Below, piece by piece: positions 34,509 through 47,741 of a DNA stretch of 64,000 bases. Both the position numbers and the translations under genes were made by a program. The notes beneath the pieces are model-generated. The model saw nothing but the letters and a program-made list of their open reading frames with translations, ran no database searches and was not told where the DNA came from. Origin of the DNA: Porites lobata (Eukaryota; Cnidaria; Anthozoa; Scleractinia; Poritidae); assembly GCA_942486035.1 (NCBI GenBank), contig CALNXK010000545.1, positions 1-64,000 on the forward strand, given 5' to 3'. The stretch's first letter is position 1. Every line of letters begins with the position of its first letter.

Positions 34509-35103
34509 TCACGCGCTACATTCCTTAATACCTTGTATCTCCGTGACTACCTCAGGTGCTGTCCTGTAATAGCTGCTGATAAATGCTTTAGCATTAACGA
34601 ATATTAACTCTTTCCTTAACACACAACATTTTTTATTTAAACGAACATTCCATCCATAATCATCACAGTCAGTCGTTTCGACTAAGACGGTTCTAGGGCT
34701 CAGCACAGTTTTATAAGTCTCCTCCAGGTACGTCTGTCGTTGGCCCTCTCCTGCCATCGGTTGAGATCAATGTCTCTCCAACTCATATTTCTCTTAGCAA
34801 CATATTTGAACCTTCATTTAGGCCTCTATTGATTACGCATTACCAAACAGGCCTCCACTGATTATGCATTGCCAAACATAGTTGAAAGTATAACAGCTTC
34901 TTCGGTAGTCTGTTATTATCCATCCTATGCACGTGAGCCAGCAATCTAAGATTTTTCTCAATGAGAATATCAGTCATTGATGGAAGTCCTGCCCACTGGT
35001 TGGAAAGGCGTAGTGATCTACATCCTGTCAGGATGCCACGACTATTAATACTCACAGAAGGTGTGGCACCGCTAGGGTTTAACACCTTAACCAACTGATA
35101 CAA
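34509..35103 (-). pseudogene. LINE 3' end relic, unit A
   Basis: Minus-strand pieces IEKNLRLLAHVHRMDNNRLP and, in a shifted frame, NMSWRDIDLNRWQERANDRR match the usual C-terminal signature of non-LTR reverse transcriptases (LRWLGHVLRM...RLPK, then WRELAQDR). Several frame breaks. Copies at 39716-40267 and 56280-56665. Confidence 0.6.
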
Positions 35104-35387
35104 CAGATGACAAGGTGGTATAACTCGTCGTCCAACTTACATGCTCCGTAACTTAGATAGGCCTGCTACCCCTGTGAAGGCTAGTGATATTGCTCAACCA
35201 GAACAAAAGCCATGTAAACTCTCACCATTATCACCGCCTGTCATTTACCCGAGCTGAAGTCATCCGTTGAACCCGGTATTAGACGCCTTTATTTAAAATG
35301 AAAAGTAATTACCCAGGGTAGTCCATTCAGGGAGCTTACAAAGCATACCTGCTATCAATAGGAGCCCTGACTTCACTAACTAGACTA

Positions 35388-35389
35388 TA

Positions 35390-35430
<41 letters not shown>

Positions 35431-35890
35431 AATATGTGCAAGGTAATATAACAAATGAACTAATAACAAGATCTTTTAAGATTAAGGACATTTACAATGA
35501 TGACTATTAAAAACCATAATTCCATGGTAATAAAAGGATCTCTTGGTCACTTCTGTTTTTCTGGCAGGCACATGCAAGAGATTACTCTGGCGCGTTGAAC
35601 GAGCACAAATGTCCTTGTTAAAAACAAAGTAGTTCTTAAAATACTGAGGGCACCGGCAATGTATACATTTCCTTACAAGTTTAAGGATGTGTTCATCGCG
35701 TCTGGACCTAAGACTTGACCATTTCAAAGCTTTCGTCGCAGTGTCACTACTAGGTGTTTTAACTACAATTCTTCCAACGCACTTCTGCAGAGTTTCTAGA
35801 GTTCCGCTATTTACTTCCCAACAGTACCCCCAGACCCCAGCACATTACTCTAAAGTCGGTCTAATCGTAGATAAAAAAAATGGCATTAGC
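35388..35890 (-). pseudogene. Jockey/CR1-like LINE 3' end with microsatellite tail, unit A
   Basis: The minus-strand frame 35727-35482 contains LVRKCIHCRCPQYFKNYF and RSTRQSNLLHVPARKTEV, then a stop, then an (ATT)n tail at 35428-35388. A simple-repeat tail after the C-terminus is usual for such LINEs. It appears to have inserted into the older LINE relic. Confidence 0.65.
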
Positions 35891-37014
35891 ACTAATGAGA
35901 CGTAGACTAATGCGTTGTGGTTGTGGATTAATTGAGAATGCGGAGAAATAGTAAGGAATGATATTTTTCTGGATATCCTTCCATAAAAATACCCTTTCTT
36001 TTCTCCTGTTGTGTACCAGTCTGCCAGGTGCATGACCGTGCCTGTAAATTGCGCACAACAAATCTCAGTTCCACTTCCTGTATTTCCTCTTCAACAATAG
36101 TTTGTTGACTGCAAAAGTATTTTACAGAAAATATTGAAGCAATTTGGACTGGTAGCTTCAAAATACGAAGGAAAATCCACATAAAAGGGCAATTTTCAGA
36201 ATTTTCATTCCGTCTCACTTCGCAAACGAGTTTGTTTCTGTCCTGTTATGTCGCGCGATATGTTTCTCCAAAGTGCGTTTCAGTTTGGCTTTTTACCGTC
36301 GAAACCTTGTCTTTTTCGCCTGAATTCTTTTTACACTGGGGAAAACACAAATTCATTAGTTTAATTCCCCGCCATTATATCAAAGTTTCGTAATCCCCCT
36401 CACTTATGTACTCTTTTATATGGTCTTCTAGCGACTGTCTCTCGTTGCATTGAACTGCTTCATCGATTTCCTTAATTGCTTCAGTCACTCTGCGCTATAC
36501 CGATGTTCTTTTGTTCTTTAGCTTCTCCAATAATAGAAAATTTTCAACCGTTTCTGTTTCTCTACCGTCCGACATTATTTACGGTTATTCACAGCGTCCG
36601 ACATTATTATATTAACTTTCCCGTGAAAGGGCTCGAAGGACCATGTTCGTACTTCGACGGTGAGGACTGAATGATTTATTTAATATTCTTAACACCTCAT
36701 GTTCTTATACAACTTACGTAAACTGAATATATTACATTTCATGAATATTTCAGAACACTTGTTATACAGTTTATAAAGGGCCGCCAACCAAGAATAGTCT
36801 GCGGGCTCCTCTTGTCGCCAGGAAAGAGGTATCCAGTAGAAAATTGATGAAGGGAGATTGTTCCACTGTGCTATTATTCTTTAAAAAAAAAAAAATAAGA
36901 TCCTCGGATCTGGTGGAATTTGTATAGGGATAAAAAAGAGCTGGGCGGGTGTGTCTCGTTATCCATTTCCCGGCCGGAATGAAACGGATTCGTTCAATCT
37001 TAGAGGTGGAGCAA

Positions 37015-37298
37015 TTAGGGCCATTTATACGAGGGAAAATAAGAAGCGTCCGCCTTACATAAGACTCGTCCTCCTCGTCCTCAATAAGACGCGAACTTCA
37101 CCGTATAAACGGCACATTTAATTTCGTCTGAGATGAGACGCGACTCAGCCAAGAGCGTCTTATCTAAGAACAGGTGTTAAGGGCTATCCTTAGATAAGAC
37201 GCGTTTTATCTTATTTCAGACAAAATGTGCCGTTTAAACGGTAAAGTTCGCGTCTTACTTTGGGCGCGTCTTCTTTTTCCTCGTATAAATGGCCCTAA
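37015..37298. repeat. Foldback element in unit B beside a CUB exon
   Basis: The same element as 31091-31374, at the same distance from the CUB exon end (37314). It was therefore present before the duplication. Confidence 0.85.
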
Positions 37299-37313
37299 AT
37301 GTAAAGTTGTTAC

Positions 37314-37483
37314 CTTTTTCGTGAACGAAGAGTATTTCAAATCCTTTCTTGTTCTCGAGCAGCCAGTCCGAGCGGAATGTTAATACAACGTAGTCTCCTG
37401 ATACAAGAAGGTCTCTCACACTGTGCTGGTCACCGCAGTATCGAGCTTCTTTGATACCATTCGTTATGTTCAAATAATCGATC
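37314..37483 (-). CDS. CUB domain B, second exon
   Basis: Copy of 31390-31559 in unit B, the same 170 bp length and splice phases, with a few amino-acid changes (for example DLLVSGDYVVLTF). Intact. Confidence 0.82.
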
Positions 37484-37786
37484 CTACGAGAAAATCTCTT
37501 TCAATACAAGTTGCTGTACAGTAACAAATATACCCCCACACATTCTCCTCGCTAGATGCCAAAATAACAGTTTATCATACCGATTCTCGTAATTGTTAAA
37601 ATATCCACCAATCAGGGATCAAGGGTCAGTAGCTGACTTAAACGTAAAGATGAAAGTGAGAGTCGGTGCGACTGAATTATTTTGCAAAAACCTATTTGAA
37701 AACGTTTTTCTATGCTTTAAAGTTTTTTGACCAGCAAACTCAATATTAAACTTCAGGTAAGAAAAGCTAAACGTATTTATTCCTAC

Positions 37787-37949
37787 CTGCATTCTGAATC
37801 TGACGCCAGGTCAAAACTTTGAAACTTGAGTCTCATCTCCTTACCATCTGGAATCGAAAGATTGTAGATGCAGTTCATGTTGCCAGCATAGAAGCCGTCT
37901 GCGTATGTAGGACTTTTCAGGGTATTGTTCATTACTGACCCACATGAAA
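37787..37949 (-). CDS. CUB domain B, first exon
   Basis: Copy of 31862-32024, the same 163 bp length, with YADG in place of YSDG. Splice sites are preserved. Confidence 0.85.
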
Positions 37950-39715
37950 CTGAAAAGTAAGCGATGCATTTCAAGACCCTGTCGTTTCTTAACTAGAATC
38001 TAGATACACGTATATACACAACAACTAGCCCAACTCACACAGGAAATCGACACTCATGCAAACCCACTGCTTGGAATAATCAAAGTTTATTTCTATATTG
38101 TAGTGAATTTCCCTTCAAAGCCAAAAAAGTATGTATAAAGTTTGGTTTGCCTGTGCTCCAACGTAGGACGAAATTCAAACCCCTCCTACTATACAAGAGG
38201 GTTGGCTGAACATCCCTTGGGCTTAAACCGTGCTATTAAAGTTCGTTAAGAGGAATAAAGCTTGAATATTTATCCACTAGCTATAGACAGGTGGAGATAG
38301 ATGGATACTTTATCGGCATAGTCATCGCGGCCAGAGGTTAAATTATGTATCAACATATAAAATATAAAAACTACCAAATTATAGAAAACGCATAGATTAA
38401 AATCGATTTTAGAGAAGTTATAACTCTAGAGTATACATATGCTTAAACTACGAACAAAGTCTTATTTAAAAAAGCTGATGGCTATTCTAATGAGTTTACC
38501 CGGAGGCATTGGGAATTAATAAGATAAATCCTGGTATGCCTGAGGGTGTAACTATGCGAGACGGGTATGCGAGTCGAGTATGCAGTAAGTGACTGAGACG
38601 GTGATCTCTGTACTCTAAGATATTCATTGAAAAGGGACTGACACAGGCGCTGACGATGAACCACTAGTGATAATTCTAGGTCTAACGAAGCTAGAGCTTT
38701 GTCGTAGGATAAGGCTAAGTGGGGCATATGATGGAGAGAGCCAAATCGTCGATTAGGTACTGAGGTAACAAAGCGTGAAACACAGGAATCGTGTAATTGC
38801 AAACAGACCTTATACAGTTTGTGTAAAACCTAAGCAGTTCGGCCTTCTCGACATAATGGCGCTTTTATAAAGAAAATACAGGCGTTTAGAATGATGCTTT
38901 TTTTACCATCTCACCGATTAGGCACGTGCATATTCCAAGAAAGGTTGCTGGTACATGTTTGAGTCCCTTACTGATTGCCTCAAATTCATCGGCTAATTTT
39001 TCATAACCATCTAGAAGTTGACCAAATTTGGAAGACGTTTGCGAATATACAGTAAAATGACATCAATTATTCGGGTAAAAAAAAAGCCTTGAATTGTTTG
39101 AGGTTGAATTCTAAAATATGGAAATTGGTCAATTCATATGGAGGAGTCAAACAGTAGTTTTACCATAAAGAGATGAGTGACTCAGAGAAATACGTATTCT
39201 TAACGTTAAGACGTATTCTTAACGTTAAGGCGGAGCAGTTTGGAAACTCTGTTGGACTACCGCGACAGATTTTTGTGTCAGGCGTCCGACGAGTCACATT
39301 GCAAGCCAGGCTGTTCTCAGGTAGACGTTTGACAGCTTGGTTTAGAGGTAGTTAGTAATACGACCCACGCGATTTTCTGGTTGGGAAGGGGGACCGTTCA
39401 CCTCTGCGTGGCCCCGCTGAAAACTGAGTAAGAAGTTTACGCAATCGCACGTGAAACCGATTGACAACCCACGTCAAACCTGTTAATTAGGTGTATATCA
39501 ACATTCATATTCATGCTCAGTTGTATTAAGGTATGGTAAAATGATTGATCAGCGCCCCACAGCCTTTACTGCTCCATTATTTGTCTACTAATGCAATCTA
39601 AACTACTATTATGACTCCAATAAACCTTTCCCAATCCTCAATTCTCAAAACAAAAACCCTCTCATAACTTATTACGCTATGTTTAGACCACTTTTTGCTC
39701 ACCCATAAAGTACAC

Positions 39716-40267
39716 TCACGCGCTACATTCCGTAATACCTTGTATCTCCTTGACTACCTCAGGTGCTGTCCTGTAAGAGCTGCTAATAAATGCTTTAGCA
39801 ATAACGAATATTAACTCTTTCCTTAACACACAACAGTTTTTATTTAAACGAACATTCCATCCATAATCATCACAGTCAGTCGTTTCGACTAAGCTTGTTC
39901 TAGGGCTCAGCACAGTTTTGTAAGTCTCCTCCAGGTAGGTCCGTCGTTGGCCCTCTCCTGCCATCGGTTGAGATAGATGTCTCTCCAATTCATATTTCTC
40001 TTAGCAACATATTTGAACCTTAATCTAGGCCTCTATTGATTACGCATTACCAAACAGGCCTCTACTGATTACGCATTGCCAAACATGGTTGAAATTAAAG
40101 TATAACAGCTTCTTCGGTAGTCTGTTATTATCCATCCTATGCACGTGAGCCAGCAATCTAAGATTTTTCTCAATGAGAATATCAGCCATTGCTGGAAGTC
40201 CTGCCCACTGGTTGGAAAGGCGTAGTGATCTACATCCTTTCAGGATACCACGACTATTAATTCTCAC
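39716..40267 (-). pseudogene. LINE 3' end relic, unit B
   Basis: Copy of 34509-35103: IEKNLRLLAHVHRMDNNRLP is intact, and the downstream part has the same frame break. Confidence 0.6.
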
Positions 40268-40591
40268 AGAAGGTGTGGCACCGCCACACCTTAACCAACT
40301 GATACAACAGATACAAGGTGGTATAACTCGTCGTCCAACTTACATGCTCCATAAATTAAATAGGCCTGCTACCCCTGTGAAGGCTAGTGTTATTGCTCAA
40401 CCAGAACAAAAGCCATGTAAACGTCTCACCATCATCACCGCCTGTCATTTACCCGAGCTGAAGTCATCCGTTGAACCCGGTATTAGACGCCTTTATTTAA
40501 AATGAAAAGTAATTACCCAGGGTAGTCCATTCAGGGAGCTTACAAAGCATACCTGCTATCAATAGGAGCCCTGACTTCACTAACTACACTA

Positions 40592-40626
40592 TAAATAATA
40601 ATGATGATAATAATGACAATAATGAC

Positions 40627-40662
<36 letters not shown>

Positions 40663-41260
40663 AATAATGAAATACGTACAAGGTAATATAACAAATGAAC
40701 CAACAACGAGATCTTTTAAGATTAAGGACATTTACAATCATGACTATAAAAAACCATACTTCCATGGTAATAAAAGGATCTCTTGGCCACTTCTGTTCTT
40801 CTGGCAGGCAGATGCAAGAGATTGCTCTGGCGCGTTGAACGAGCACAAATGTCCTTGTTAAAAACAAAGTAGTTCTTAAAACACTGAGGGCACCGGCCAT
40901 GTATACATTTCCTTACAAGTTTTAAGATGTGCTCATTGCGTCTTGACCTAAGACTTAGCCACTTCAAAGCTTTCATCGCAGTGTCACTACTAGGTGTTTT
41001 AATTGCAATTCTTCCAACGCACTTCCGCAAAGTTTCTAGAGTTCCACTATTTACTTCCCCACAGCACCCCCAGACCCCAGCACAGTACTCTAAAGTCGGT
41101 CTAATCGTAGATAAAAAAATGGCATTGGCACTATGTTTGTTGATATAACGGCAAACACGTCCTAACAGACCGACCTGCCTGCCAGCTTTAAACACAATTG
41201 CTTTAACATGTTCGTTCCTACTGAGGTGTTCATCAAAGGTGACACCCAGGTACTAAAACT
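40592..41260 (-). pseudogene. Jockey/CR1-like LINE 3' end with microsatellite tail, unit B
   Basis: Longer than in unit A. YLGVTFDEHLSRNEHV follows an in-frame TAG near 41250. Then come RPTLEYCAGVWGCCGEVNSG and RTEVAKRSFYYHG, then an (ATT/ATG)n tail at 40668-40592. These are the usual last blocks of a jockey/CR1-type reverse transcriptase. The N-terminal part is missing. Confidence 0.72.
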
Positions 41261-41683
41261 CAGACCCTATTACCGTTTACAGGACCTTGAGCGGACAGAT
41301 GTTCGTTTGAGGATTCCCGCGAACATTAAGAAACATTATGAAGCTCCCCAGATTGTAAACATCTTGAGTCACGGAAACAACCCTGTAATATCGCCAGTCA
41401 GCTTTCCTTCCATTCTGCCATGGTTACGGGCTGTCATCTCTCCTCCGACCTTAACGAGGTTCTAGTATCGACAAGCTTATCATGTTTTCAACGGCTTTAA
41501 GGGGGCAGTCCGGTTAAAACCGTTATTTTTCGTTGATTTCGATCCTTTTTCTTCAATATCTAGCCAAGATTCCATTCAATCCAAAAATGACTCAATTAAG
41601 TTACAGTCCTTAATTCAATAATTATTTATCAACTTTTCAACGATTTTTGGATGTTTTTAATGTATAAAATTTAGGGAGGGAGT

Positions 41684-41862
41684 AGCCTGCGTAGCTGGCG
41701 GTATTGTCTTGGCGCACCATTTAAGTTCTGTCGGCGGAGCCGTGATCCAAAAAAAAGTGGGGACGAGGCGTTTGAATTTCTCGCGGCTTACGCCACTTTT
41801 GGGGGCTTCGCCGCCAGATCTGAACACTCGACTACTACACAATACCGCCAGCTACGCAGGCT
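41684..41862. repeat. Foldback (MITE-like) element
   Basis: 179 bp with perfect 24-base inverted ends (41684-41707 and 41839-41862); the core is GCGTAGCTGGCGGTATTGT. Interior GC-rich and non-coding. Confidence 0.88.
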
Positions 41863-42499
41863 AGGAAGGAAGATATTTAAAATTTTGGGAGAATGGGAAA
41901 ATAAATAATTGGATTTGGGGGTTGTTAAAAATTTAAATATGAAGTGAATAATTTGTAGACAATTACCAGATAGTCCACCACCACAACAAGGTGCCTCTCA
42001 TCCCATCAGCGGACTAACTACACTAGTTTATGTGTATACCTTTTCAACCCTAATTTATTTTCTTCCCAAATCAACATCATTTCCCCAAAAAGCTAAATGT
42101 AATGCCCCCTTAACTTCGCTATTCTTGAAACTGGAAATCAAGGTCCTTCTTTCCTACACCAAGTTTGGTTGTTTAATTTATTTTGTTTTTCAGACGAAGG
42201 CAAGGATACCACTGGGCAAATATATCAACTAAGAATCTGGAATCACGCTCACCCCGGTAAAGAAAGCAGATAACAGTTAAGACCCGCGAGGCGGGAAGGC
42301 CCTTAAATTAAGGATATATTCTTTCATGCAAAGCTGCCATAACTATGCTGAGTAAGGGAACAAAATGCAGTACACAATACATGTATATGGAGCTGAATAA
42401 ATACGACTGCTCGTTCGTTTAAGTGTTCTGTATATCATGTCTCCTCTCATTTTTTTGTGACAGCTGACACCCATTAATTTTCACTTGTTAAATAACATA

Positions 42500-43029
42500 C
42501 AGGGAAACCTCTACAAAGCGGACACCTTCGGGACCTTCCCAAATGTCTGCTTAATAGAGGGTGTCCGCTTAATAGAGGTTAGTAAAAATAGCGCAATGTT
42601 TGTTATCGATTAACATTCAACGGTTACTCTGTACCGTTATAAAGTTCCATGTTGTTAAGGAAACTAAGGAAGCTGTGCCGTACTTTGTGCAAGACTTTTA
42701 GGTTAACTCTGATCGCGGATGACAATCATAAGGCCGGATATCGGTCTTCTGACAGCTAAATGTATTGATTTATCTTTATTAACCGACTACAGTACTTATT
42801 TCAAGGAACTGTCAATTCAATCCGGTGTCCGCTTAATAGAGGTTTTAAACAATAGAAATTAGCGAAATACAATTTATTTTAGTGTCCGCGTCCGCTTAAT
42901 AGAGGTGTCAGCTGAATAGGGGTTCGTTATAAAGGGAAATATAAGATGTTCATTTCAGGACCCGGCTTAGTGTCCGCTTAATAGAGGGTGTCCCCTTAAT
43001 TAGGGGTCTGCTTCATAAAGGTTTCACTG
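42500..43029. repeat. Tigger/pogo-like non-autonomous element
   Basis: Starts CAGGGAAACCTCTAC after a TA and ends AAAGGTTTCACTG before a TA, as in pogo/Tigger-type elements with TA target duplications. GTCCGCTTAATAGAGG occurs at least five times inside in the same orientation, looking like internal copies of the terminal repeat. No transposase frame. Confidence 0.75.
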
Positions 43030-43079
43030 TATTCACTTGTCAGGATTTGAGGACGTTTTGTGTTGCTCAGACTTTCCAA

Positions 43080-43258
43080 GGGGCTGTTTATATGGAGGTG
43101 GGGGACCCCAGATAGGTGAGGTAACATGCGGCGGGTTACCCCACCTATCATGTAAATGTAATCAAATTAAAATGAGAGATCATGTGGACAGGCGGGTTAC
43201 CCACCAAAGCGGGTTACCTCACCTACCTGGGGTCCCCCTACGCCATGTAAACAGGTCC
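43080..43258. repeat. Foldback (MITE-like) element
   Basis: Ends GGGGCTGTTTATATGG and CCATGTAAACAGGTCC are imperfect inverses. GGGGGACCCCAGATAGGTGA pairs with TCACCTACCTGGGGTCCCCC. GCGGGTTACC appears three times. Confidence 0.85.
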
Positions 43259-43529
43259 TAAGGGAGCAAGGTATATACAAAATGGCCCATCCTATTACAA
43301 TAGTCACACTTCAAACAAAGAGGACTTGAAGAACGTGTGTTTTTGCCACAGCTGTTTTCTCCCACGTGAGTCTCCTTGAATACGTTTGCAGCTATGTCCA
43401 AGAACATCACCCAAAAGGCGCACAAACAACCTGATCAGTAGTACTTGTTATACAGACTCGATACTTCTTGCTTTTTGATAATAGGCGTGCTGTATATAAG
43501 CGCTCGACTAAGTGCTGCGGTGATAAGTC

Positions 43530-44630
43530 AATAACATCCTTTACCGATAGCCTGAATTTCATCCAATTACTTCGAGTCGTTATTACTCCCTCAAGTGATA
43601 ACGTCTGAATCAGGCCAGCCGTTAATGCCGTCCAGTGACGTCACTACTCCTTTGTTTTAATTCATGTAAAAAGTTTAACACGATTTTCAAGTGGCAAACC
43701 AAGAAATATCGTTTGGAAATGTCTGCATGATACAGGATGGCTTTACCTTTTTTTCGATCGTAATTCATGTTTAAGTTTCAAACTATCAACTGCATGCAGT
43801 ACTCTTAACCGGTTGTAATAGGCCACTTCTGAGTTCCAAAAACCCTCACTTTCAAAATGAGGCCAAGTACACAACCTTTGTTGTGAAAATGACTTTTATT
43901 TTCACGAGAATGAAAATCATTTCCATATCAAAGGCTGAGCACTTAACCTCGTTTTGATACAGAGACCCGATGGAACTCGGAAATGGCCTATTCCACAATC
44001 AAACTCGGTCGCAATCACGCAATGAAATAAATACACACACGGAACACTTAGTTCAAAAACACAACGATTTGCTTTAATTCAAAAGAAGCTATTTGGTCTT
44101 TAAAGAAGAAAATAAGAAAACAAGGAAACAAGAAAGAAAAGGTAACAGAATCATTACACTTGACTTTGAAAGTAGCTAGAAGGTCGTATTACAATATTGG
44201 TCTCAGAAACTTCGTATAAACAAAATCACTGCCGAAACCACAAAGAGGCTCTAAATGAAAAACCTACCGACTTTCCGCAATGATTCTTCATTCACAGTTC
44301 AATTAAGAATTTCAGTTTCGAATACAAGGGCATATTTGCTGTTTACGATAAAGATTTTCGAAATGTTTGAAGTCCACGCAAAGCATACCAGGGATGTGAT
44401 CCGCTGAATATCAAGCGACAATCCCGCTTAAATTTCTCGTAATTATGCATAACTATGCGAATGTTTAGACAATCAACCAATCAAAATCACTACCCGGTTT
44501 TCGGGTAGTGATGGCGTCACTGGAAAGCATTAACGGCCGTTCGATTCAGAAGTTGCTGAGAGGAGAAAACGACTCGAAGCAGTCGGATGAAATTCAGGCT
44601 TACCTTTACCGACTGCCTCAACTGTTAACA
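43530..44630. repeat. Long-armed foldback element with a nested MITE
   Basis: The left arm (about 43530-43650: GCCTGAATTTCATCC, TTCGAGTCGTT, CCGTTAATGC) is the imperfect inverse of the right arm (about 44506-44628). The loop of about 850 bases holds a second inverted repeat at 43817-43992 and otherwise no gene. Confidence 0.7.
43817..43992. repeat. MITE nested in a larger foldback
   Basis: Ends AATAGGCCACTTCTGAGTTCC and GGAACTCGGAAATGGCCTATT are imperfect inverses; inner blocks TCAAAATGAGG and CCTCGTTTTGA also pair. Confidence 0.78.
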
Positions 44631-46019
44631 CACCGAACGCAGTCCGTAAATTGAACAGAGAGTGTTTCTTTCTCTCTTTAAAACGTCAAGTAAACAGTAA
44701 TCCAACAACATGCAGTTACATACCAAAGGATCATGAGAAAAGGAGCTAGTTCTCTCTCCACTGTCAGCCACTGGCTTAAAATGCTAACAACAGTCACTTG
44801 CATAAATTTTCACCAACCGATTACCGATTGCCTGTTGTGTTCTTTCTAGCTATAGACTAGATGCCTATGCCTCCTCGCTTCAGCCCTTTGTAAACATCCA
44901 ACGACCTCTATAGCCGACGGAATTAATAAAAACAACAACGCTCTTAATATCGGTGTTAAGTTTCGCTTGCTTAGAGATTAAAACAGAAATGAGGAGGCGA
45001 TTTATTCCAGACAAAACAGGATTTACTTGCTAAAAGTTTTTCACTTCCTACTTTATTGACGGTCGAGTATTTTTCAGGACATTTGCTTTTTATATCGTAT
45101 TCGACGATTTGTTTCTGAGTTGATTTAGGGACGGATTATTTAATTTTTGTGGGGGGGGGGGGGGGGTTGCAATTTCTTCTGAGTTTTTCTTTTTTTTTAG
45201 CATTACTATTTGCAGGAATTTTTTTTCACCAAAATAAGTCTCTGCAGGGATTTTTTTTTACCATTCTATGTTATTTTATTATACCTTGAATAAAAACCTT
45301 GAAGAAGCCCGATCCCCTTTTTAACTCGTGGATTACGCGTAGCGTAAGGAACGAGTTATTGTGGACACGGCGATATGCAAGTGTGTCACTCAGATGTAGA
45401 CATCTTTCGTAATTAGTCGGATCTCACGAAAACTTCCGATGTCAAAACAACAATTGTCGTAGATCGATCGTTCCCGTTCCGCGATCAAGAAGTGCTGAGC
45501 GTGCATTGTGCCCAGAGCTTCTGACGTTATGATTTTGTACCTTTCACAGGACGATAAGTTGTCTTCATGTGGAATTTGATATGTTTCAGATTAGCACTAT
45601 GGCCAACTTTGAGACAGAAGTTTATGAATTTTTGAACCTTTTTTCAATCGTCCAGGCGAGCTCTCGATACTGTCGTGACTCTCACAATTTTTTAACTTTT
45701 CTCACGACAAGACTCCCAATCTCCTGGTCTTTAGGAAAATATCATTCTGAAATGAAATGTTTCTTTGTTGAATCAAAAGGGAAATGTTTACTGTTGCTCA
45801 ATCGTAACTGATAATTTTCCTCATGTAAATGAAGAGAATTGCAAGCTGTACAATGCCGTCAGCAAGAGAGTTCGAGGCGGTTTTGCGAGACATTTAAAAT
45901 CGCTCATGGTCGGACATGTGTTCTTCAATTGCGAAGAAATGAGTTAAAGTGCGGCTTTTACCGTCAAAACCCTTCTTATTGTTCTCGAATATATCTCTTA
46001 ATTCTTCATAAGTAAAGCT

Positions 46020-46820
46020 CTACCACCTTCAAAGGGTTTTAATTTTCTCCAAAGTGCCTTCTGGATCTGAATAACTAAGCGATTTTCTTTAGACCGTGAA
46101 TGTGATGTGTTTCTGCAATGTTGTATCCCGCTGGGCTCAGCTCATTAGTTTTCTTTGCAAAATGTTAAATTAATATCACGGATGGTAATTTACAGATCCA
46201 AAATTATAAGAATGAAGTGCAGCTTAAACTGAAGCTACATCAACTATGGAGAATTGCATTGTGACTCAGTAAACTCCAGCTTAGTGTTTTTCTAAAGGGT
46301 AGTGTGAGTCTTTTGACTGTAGCGCGTAGTTCCTAGCCTGTGAACAGGCCTTTGGTCGAGCGGGGAATTAGGGAGAGGGAAAAGCGAAAAGGCCTGTGGA
46401 CAAGCCTTTGGGACCGCCGTTCCACGGCACCCGCTGTGCATCAGATCCTGATGCAAGTTCTTATTGGCGAGAACACTGACTGTTGAAAGGTCTGATTGAC
46501 ATCGGCTTTTCGGTCGGCACGTAACACGCGTTTGGAAATAACAAAACACTCCAAAGACTGTTAAGCTTGTTCAAAAGCTATTACCAAGGGAGGAACTACG
46601 CGCTCCAGTCAAAAGACTCACACTATCTAATGGATAGAAAAACACTAGGCTGGAGTTTACAGAGTCAAAATGCAATTCTCCATAGTTGATGTAGCTTCGG
46701 TTTAAGCTGCACTTGAATCTTATAACTTTGGATCTGTAAATTACTATCCGTGATCATTTTAAACATTCTGCAAAGAAAACTAACGACCTGGGCCCAGCGT
46801 GATACAACATTTCAGAAAAA
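46020..46820. repeat. Large inverted repeat inside repeat copy 2
   Basis: The left arm (about 46110-46333) and the right arm (about 46590-46815) are inverse copies: GTAGTGTGAGTCTTTTGACT against AGTCAAAAGACTCACACTA, and TCCATAGTTGATGTAGCTTC against the same block inverted. The centre of about 250 bases is unrelated and non-coding. Confidence 0.82.
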
Positions 46821-47741
46821 CAGAACGGCGCGATGAGCACAAGTTAAGCAGCTTAAATCGGAAAAGCTTTCTCCTTGCACAAGAGGAAATCTTGAGCAAT
46901 CAAATGCTTGCGCTAGTACAACGCTGTCTTGGCCACTGTCAACCAGCAAGGTCTTATTTCTTGAAACGCCAACGACCGGCACCGTATTAATTCTCTTACC
47001 GGAGATCAACGATTTTTTTCAAAATCGACGATTAGGCTCGCGGTCCATTTCACTTTGTTTTGAGACGAAGCAAAACACGGATGTTTTCCCTTTAATTTTC
47101 CCAGGAGTTACTCACGCGCGAAATTGATTGACAGATAACGATCTTGCTGACAGATGTTCGGCAAGATAATTACAAGAGGGCGGAATAGCGGCCTCAAACG
47201 TGTGTCTACAGGCTCTCTCCCCCCTTCCCTTCCCTTTCCTTGCTATTTTTTTCCCCAGACAGAGAGCCTGTTCAAAGGGTACGTAGTTCCTCCCTGTTTT
47301 GTTATTGCCACTTTGTAATCAGGCAAGACCATGGTTTCGGTTCTGCACACGAACCTCATCAGTTGCCGGGTTGGCTTTGTACTCAGTTGCTTTTACAAGA
47401 GCAACTTCAGTTGTTCTCTTCTCGTGGCGAGAACGGTACAGCCGTTTTTTCTACTAAGCTTTGTTCCTGACATTAATACCCGCGTGGCGGATCGAAATTC
47501 TTGTTTTCCTACTGGCTACTGAACGTAACCAAATACGGATTGTGAATTTCGATCCTCTTCTGCTTGAAACTAGAGGTGTGCTCTTCTGGAGAGCATTTCG
47601 TGAAAATTTTAGCACTTTCTTTTCTGGGAGAGTTCGAAGACTCTTCTCTGCGCGCAGAGTTTCCGTACACCCCCTCTAATAACTGGAGTGGACATATGCG
47701 TTCCTTCTTAGGTGCGTAATGTTGAGCCTTCTGTAACATTA

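Larger units (their letters stand above)
29939..35890. repeat. Tandem segmental duplication, unit A
   Basis: Begins GTGGTTGTGGATTAATTGAG and ends in LINE sequence near GATAAAAAAAATGGCATTAG. It matches unit B (35911-41133) almost throughout, including one CUB domain, the foldback at 31091-31374 and the LINE ends. About 700 bases at 33152-33860 are absent from unit B. Confidence 0.9.
35911..41133. repeat. Tandem segmental duplication, unit B
   Basis: Direct copy of unit A. The junction joins LINE sequence to BEL/Pao sequence with about 20 unmatched bases (about 35890-35910). After about 41133 the LINE sequence continues in B but not in A, so the breakpoint is visible. Point differences and small indels are spread evenly. 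Confidence 0.9.

Noticed and set aside
40540..40731. Open frame rich in isoleucine
   Set aside because: Translation of the (ATT/ATA)n LINE tail, not a protein.
45145..45170. Long G run, and the C run near 49390
   Set aside because: Simple homopolymers inside a repeat; possible quadruplex formers but without context.
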